Positions 34,113-37,060 of a DNA stretch of 37,060 bases are shown here, one piece after another. Below the pieces are notes generated by a model, which saw only the letters and a list, made by a program, of their open reading frames with translations, ran no database searches and was not told the origin of the DNA. The stretch's first letter is position 1, and each line of letters begins with the position of its first letter. This DNA comes from an uncultured Bacilli bacterium (GTDB taxonomy: Bacteria; Bacillota_I; Bacilli_A; RFN20; CAG-826), in NCBI GenBank assembly GCA_944358865.1, contig CALVRV010000014.1, positions 1 to 37,060 on the forward strand. Direction: 5' to 3'. A program made the position numbers and the translations under genes.

Positions 34113-34826
34113 TTATTCTTCACTTTGATCTAATTTTTCATCATTTAAAGGTAATTCTTTTACCTTTTTTCTTCTTCTTGTTTTTGTTTTAACTTCTACG
34201 ATGGTATTTTGACTGCTAATATCAACACCTTCAGCTTCAATTATTTCTGGTTTAGCAGGGCCTTCTTCTTTTCTCTTTTTTATTTCTTCAACTGCTAAAA
34301 TTATGTCAAATATTCCTAATACCGTAATAGCGGTTCCAAGAATAATATAAATGACATTTATAGCTTCTGCTTCACGATAAATAATACAAGCAACACCTAA
34401 TCCTATGCCAATTAAGGCAATTAACATATCTAAAATTATCCAGCCAATAGCTCTTTTATAATATATATGAACGATTGATTTAATTAAGTACGCTGCACCT
34501 GCAGTTAATAACATAGTAGCGACAAATATAGCTAAAATATTTTGAACAGATTGTTGACCAACATCCGTGCATAATACAACACCTATTGCAATAAATAGGG
34601 CACCAAAAACAATACTTAATGAGAAATTCTTTTTTGGATCTACAATTAAAGCAAATAATGTAATACCGCCATCAATAAATAAAAATATTGCAATAACTAT
34701 TGATAATGCTTGAGTCATATTTTCACGGTCAATACCACCAAGAATACCAACCAATAATCCTAATAGTATTAATAATATTCCTTCAACTATTTTTACCCAC
34801 GACCATCTTGCTAACAATGTTTTCAT
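34113..34826 (-). CDS. DUF308 (HdeD-like) membrane protein
   Basis: A 237-residue protein with about six membrane helices grouped in pairs, beginning WSWVKIVEGILLILLGLLVGILGG as the family usually does (split: WSWVKIVEGILLI, LLGLLVGILGG), and later IAIFLFIDGGITLFALI, LAIFVATMLLTAGAAYL and IYIILGTAITVLGIFDIILA. The C-terminal 60 residues are charged and cytoplasmic (KTRRRKKVKELPLNDEKLDQSEE, as RRRKKVKE plus acidic end). DUF308 proteins are of unknown function; HdeD of E. coli is linked to acid stress. GAGGTGG precedes ATG 34826 and TATACT lies upstream at 34847-34852. Confidence 0.8.
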   Translation of the reverse strand: MKTLLARWSWVKIVEGILLILLGLLVGILGGIDRENMTQALSIVIAIFLFIDGGITLFALIVDPKKNFSLSIVFGALFIAIGVVLCTDVGQQSVQNILAIFVATMLLTAGAAYLIKSIVHIYYKRAIGWIILDMLIALIGIGLGVACIIYREAEAINVIYIILGTAITVLGIFDIILAVEEIKKRKEEGPAKPEIIEAEGVDISSQNTIVEVKTKTRRRKKVKELPLNDEKLDQSEE

Positions 34827-34884
34827 AAAGCCACCTCACTAGAAATAGTATAGTACAAAATATTAAGAATTTTTATGATAATTT

Positions 34885-35208
34885 TTAGAAAAAATTAAAA
34901 TCATCAACTTCAATATCGATAATATCATTAATATTGATATATTCATTTCTAGAAAAAAAGACTTTTTTATACATGGCATCAATTTTATATAAAGTCTTAT
35001 TAGCGGTGTAGATATATCCATCATAATAAAATTTAATATGCAAAATTTCATTGTTATAATTTTTAAGAATATAATTAATTTTATTTGCAACTTCATTTGA
35101 TATTAACGGTTTATCTTTTTTATTTTTTATATAAATCATCTTATCAATAAATTGCTCCTGTTCACAAAGAGACTTATATGGCAAAAATTTTTTCATTCCT
35201 CGATCCAT
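34885..35208 (-). CDS. yolD: YolD-like family protein
   Basis: A 107-residue protein opening MDRGMKKFLPYKSLCEQEQF, which matches the YolD signature (DRGxxKWxPFxxLPEQ). The rest is a small beta-rich domain (ILHIKFYYDGYIYTANKTL and INDIIDIEVDDF). YolD proteins are encoded beside Y-family polymerases of the UvrX/YqjW type and are thought to be their accessory factors, as UmuD is for UmuC. Here the gene starts two bases after the polymerase stop, so it is probably co-translated. Start ATG 35208 keeps the conserved MDRG; the GGAGGT further upstream belongs to the polymerase codons and is rather far. Confidence 0.85.
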   Translation of the reverse strand: MDRGMKKFLPYKSLCEQEQFIDKMIYIKNKKDKPLISNEVANKINYILKNYNNEILHIKFYYDGYIYTANKTLYKIDAMYKKVFFSRNEYININDIIDIEVDDFNFF

Positions 35209-35210
35209 AA

Positions 35211-36458
35211 TTATCTTTGATGACCTCCGATATAGTTATGTCTTTCTTTAATTGTTGAATGTTTTAATAAAGATGTCGCTCTTAGTATTGAATTTGAACC
35301 ATATGTATTTTGGATTTTATCGATTGTTTTATTTAATTTTGTTAATTTAAATTCTTCATCATTATCTAAAAAAAGATCTAACTGAGTTACATCAGTATTA
35401 TCTTTTAATTTTGAAAAACAAATAGATACTCTTCTAATCGTTAAATTTTTAATAATATATTTTTCATATATCTCTAAAAGTGCATTGTAAAGGATTTCAT
35501 TATTGTCGGTGTTTTTTAATAAAGACATAGAATGCGCAAAACCACCAGTTTTGGAATAACCAATATATAATGAAACAACACCACAAGTTTTATTTTTATC
35601 TCTCATTCTTTTTGATAAATCATCGCATTCTTCTCTTATAATTAATTTTGCTTCATCATATGTATAATCATTAAATAATACTTGACCATTTGTTAATGAA
35701 GTCTCATTTGGAATGTATTTATTTTGAATATTTGTGTTATCTATCCCGTTAGCGTGATTATGTAATTCCTCACCAATTATTCCAAATTTTAATTTTAAAA
35801 AATCAAGGCTCGCTAACGCTAAATCTTTTACTGAATAAATTCCAAAATAATTAAGTTTTGCAGCAATTCTTTCTCCAATTCCCCAAATTTTAGTTAATGG
35901 AGAAATATTCCATAATTCATTTTTAATATTTTCTTTTTTTAAATAATAAATACAATCCTTATTACTTTTAGCGTAATTATCTAACGCGACTTTGGCTAAA
36001 AACATATTATCGCCTATTCCAATTGTAGTATCTAAACCAGTTTTATCTTTAATAGTGTCTTTAATTTTTTTAACTAGTTCATATGGTGTCATTTTATAAT
36101 ATTTTAAATATGGTGATAAATTTATAAATCCTTCATCAATGGAATAAATATGTATATCTTCTTTTGCAATAAAATCTAATATGATTGAAAACGCTTGAGC
36201 AGATAAATATAAATATCTTTCCATCCTCGGTGTAGCGTATATATAATTTTCACCTTTTGGTAAGTCTTTTAATCTTAATCTAGATGGGATGCCTTTATTT
36301 TTTAAATAAGGTGTAACAGATAAAATAATTGTATTACTACTCCTTGATACATCTGCCACAACAAGAGGTGTTTTATATGGATCAAAATTACGATCAATAC
36401 ATTCGACAAATGAGTAGAATGCCTTCATATCAATAACCGCGTATATAGATTTTTTCAT
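35211..36458 (-). CDS. Y-family DNA polymerase (UvrX/UmuC-like)
   Basis: Translesion DNA polymerase. Catalytic-site features: YAVIDMKAFYSFVECIDR at the N-terminus (first metal-binding Asp), SVTPYLKNKGI, and YSIDEGFINLS (the SIDE motif with the second metal ligands); then the thumb helix-hairpin-helix LTKIWGIGERIAAKLNYFGI and the little-finger domain (KTCGVVSLYIGYSK). The UmuC/UvrX class is supported by the YolD partner. ATG 36458 is chosen since TATAAT (36467-36472) lies eight bases upstream and covers the alternative TTG at 36467; 415 residues. No LexA/DinR box is apparent near the promoter. Confidence 0.9.
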   Translation of the reverse strand: MKKSIYAVIDMKAFYSFVECIDRNFDPYKTPLVVADVSRSSNTIILSVTPYLKNKGIPSRLRLKDLPKGENYIYATPRMERYLYLSAQAFSIILDFIAKEDIHIYSIDEGFINLSPYLKYYKMTPYELVKKIKDTIKDKTGLDTTIGIGDNMFLAKVALDNYAKSNKDCIYYLKKENIKNELWNISPLTKIWGIGERIAAKLNYFGIYSVKDLALASLDFLKLKFGIIGEELHNHANGIDNTNIQNKYIPNETSLTNGQVLFNDYTYDEAKLIIREECDDLSKRMRDKNKTCGVVSLYIGYSKTGGFAHSMSLLKNTDNNEILYNALLEIYEKYIIKNLTIRRVSICFSKLKDNTDVTQLDLFLDNDEEFKLTKLNKTIDKIQNTYGSNSILRATSLLKHSTIKERHNYIGGHQR

Positions 36459-36466
36459 GTGAAGCA

Positions 36467-36472
36467 ATTATA
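36467..36472 (-). promoter_or_regulatory. -10 box of Y-family polymerase operon, very short leader
   Basis: TATAAT on the minus strand; the ATG is eight bases on, so the leader would be at most about two bases and no Shine-Dalgarno sequence is present. The -35 is weak. Confidence 0.5.
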
Positions 36473-36564
36473 AAATAAAAATATTTTATTTATAGTCTTG
36501 ACATTAAATAATTTTAAACCATTTCTAACAATAGTATTTTTTTAGTAATAAAAAGATAAAAATC

Positions 36565-36593
36565 TTGTTTTAAATCATTAATTTAATTAAAAT
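36565..36593 (+). promoter_or_regulatory. tRNA-Ala promoter
   Basis: TTGTTT (36565-36570), 17-bp spacer, TAAAAT (36588-36593); start expected near 36600, five bases before the mature tRNA. Confidence 0.6.
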
Positions 36594-36604
36594 GATTAAG
36601 CACT

Positions 36605-36680
36605 GGGCCTGTAGCTCATCTGGGAGAGCGCATCGTTCGCAACGATGAGGTAGAGGGTTCGAGCCCCTTCAGGTCCACCA
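36605..36680 (+). tRNA. tRNA-Ala (anticodon CGC)
   Basis: A 76-nt cloverleaf: acceptor GGGCCTG/CAGGTCC (one G-T pair), D-arm with GCTC...GAGC, anticodon arm CATCG/CGATG with loop TTCGCAA (anticodon CGC, reads GCG), T-arm GAGGG/CCCTT with TTCGAGC loop, discriminator A and encoded CCA. It has its own promoter and a terminator about 15 bases downstream. Confidence 0.95.
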
Positions 36681-36696
36681 AAATTGCTAAAAATCT

Positions 36697-36741
36697 GTCT
36701 GATATTATTCTAAATATGTTAGAATGGTTCAGGCTTTTTTT
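36697..36741 (+). terminator. tRNA terminator
   Basis: A two-part hairpin: outer stem GTCTGA (36697-36702) with TCAGGC (36729-36734, one G-U pair) and inner stem ATTCTAA (36707-36713) with TTAGAAT (36719-36725), followed by seven T (36735-36741). Confidence 0.75.
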
Positions 36742-36900
36742 ATTTTATGTGACAAATAGAAATTTTATAAACCTCGTTAATTAACACCCATTTGAAATCA
36801 AATAAGAAAAAACGGTAATAAATTAATATTTTTATATCGTGGGTTTTAATCTCATATCACGGAAATTCGCGAAGTTTAGATAACTTATTTATTTTTTGAT
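36742..36900. other. Non-coding A/T-rich stretch
   Basis: Together with the terminator and repeats this makes a 334-base gap between the tRNA and the next gene. I see no open frame, no tRNA and no convincing promoter in these 160 bases, and no copy of the tRNA 3' end that would mark an attachment site. Confidence 0.5.
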
Positions 36901-36904
36901 AAAA

Positions 36905-36978
36905 GTGCACTTATATACTTGAAAAAAGTGCACTTATATACTTGAAAAAAGTGCACTTATATACTTGAAAAAAGTGCA
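36905..36978 (+). repeat. Tandem 23-bp repeats, three full units plus partial fourth
   Basis: GTGCA begins at 36905, 36928, 36951 and 36974, exactly 23 bases apart. The three full units are identical and include the palindromic core AAGTGCACTT and a TTGAAA. The TTGAAA at the end of the third unit is the -35 of the next gene, and the fourth unit breaks down after GTGCA. No spacers, so this is not a CRISPR array. Confidence 0.95.
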
Positions 36979-36993
36979 TCATCATAGTAGAAT
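36965..36993 (+). promoter_or_regulatory. Promoter of the last gene, built into the repeat array
   Basis: TTGAAA (36965-36970), 17-bp spacer, TAGAAT (36988-36993). Start expected near 37000, directly at the AAAGGTG ribosome-binding site (37001-37007). Confidence 0.65.
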
Positions 36994-37014
36994 CATATTG
37001 AAAGGTGATTAACT

Positions 37015-37060
37015 ATGCCAATTAAACTTGAAAATTATAAAGAACGATTAATTGATAAAA
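37015..37060 (+). CDS. N-terminal fragment, possibly AAA ATPase with DUF4143
   Basis: Only 15 codons are in the window (MPIKLENYKERLIDK), preceded by AAAGGTG seven bases upstream. The NYKERLIDK opening resembles the start of the common AAA ATPases with a C-terminal DUF4143 domain, which go on to an EGPKxxGKT P-loop. That loop is beyond the window, so this is a tentative resemblance only. Confidence 0.4.
   Translation, partial: MPIKLENYKERLIDK

Noticed and set aside
34863-35096. Second minus-strand frame overlapping yolD
   Set aside because: Overlaps the recognised YolD gene in another frame and reads as a hydrophobic, low-complexity shadow.
36605-36900. Integrated element with tRNA attachment site
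   Set aside because: No integrase and no repeat of the tRNA 3' end within the window; the end of the window prevents a full test.
36905-36978. CRISPR array
   Set aside because: The units are directly adjacent with no spacers and no cas genes are seen.

Overview
The window looks like chromosomal DNA from a strongly AT-rich, small-genome member of the Bacillota. The gene order (dnaX-ybaB-recR-tmk-holB-ricT-rsmI, prfA-prmC-tsaC-rpiB, comFA-comFC-secA-prfB) is that of Bacilli, and the composition suggests a deep Bacilli or Mollicutes-related gut lineage. That lineage assignment is inference. UGA is a normal stop here: release factor 2 (prfB) is present, with a CTT-TGA-C frameshift site, and genes such as prmC end in TGA. 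This is therefore not a UGA=Trp mycoplasma.

Layout. (1) 1-1389: the end of apbE, then a NusG-domain-II protein and a Gx-family membrane protein, resembling part of a flavin-based extracellular electron transfer locus (eetA/eetB-like). (2) 1453-8092: a GrpB-like protein, a ROK glucokinase on the minus strand, then a run of poorly characterised genes (zinc-ribbon membrane protein, RimK-like ATP-grasp ligase, lipoprotein metallophosphoesterase, eight-helix membrane protein) ending with an RluA-type pseudouridine synthase. (3) 8138-10452: a double-length DUF1538 membrane protein followed by two PII-like proteins, closed by a strong terminator shared with typA. (4) 10502-15595: typA (minus) and a large YfhO-family membrane protein (plus), divergently transcribed. 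(5) 15578-21553 (minus): the DNA replication/repair operon dnaX to rsmI. (6) 21704-24667: prfA, prmC, tsaC, rpiB. (7) 24699-33163: comFA, comFC, secA, prfB, yitT-like, uvrB. (8) 33171-34055: a small membrane protein and secG. (9) 34113-36458 (minus): a DUF308 protein, and a YolD/Y-family polymerase pair. (10) 36605-37060: tRNA-Ala(CGC) with its terminator, a tandem 23-bp repeat array at a promoter, and the start of another gene.

Most genes are housekeeping: translation termination (RF1, RF2 and PrmC, which methylates them), protein export (SecA, SecG), clamp loader (DnaX, HolB), repair (RecR, UvrB, Y-family polymerase) and DNA uptake (ComFA, ComFC). The more unusual signals are regulatory. 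Five monocistronic or operon-leading genes have a -10 hexamer exactly 6 nt before ATG and no ribosome-binding site, which predicts leaderless mRNAs. prfB has an 11-bp inverted repeat joining its start codon to the sequence just before its frameshift site. A 23-bp repeat array supplies the -35 box of the last gene. The fused DUF1538 plus two PII-like proteins is the best candidate for a little-described functional system.
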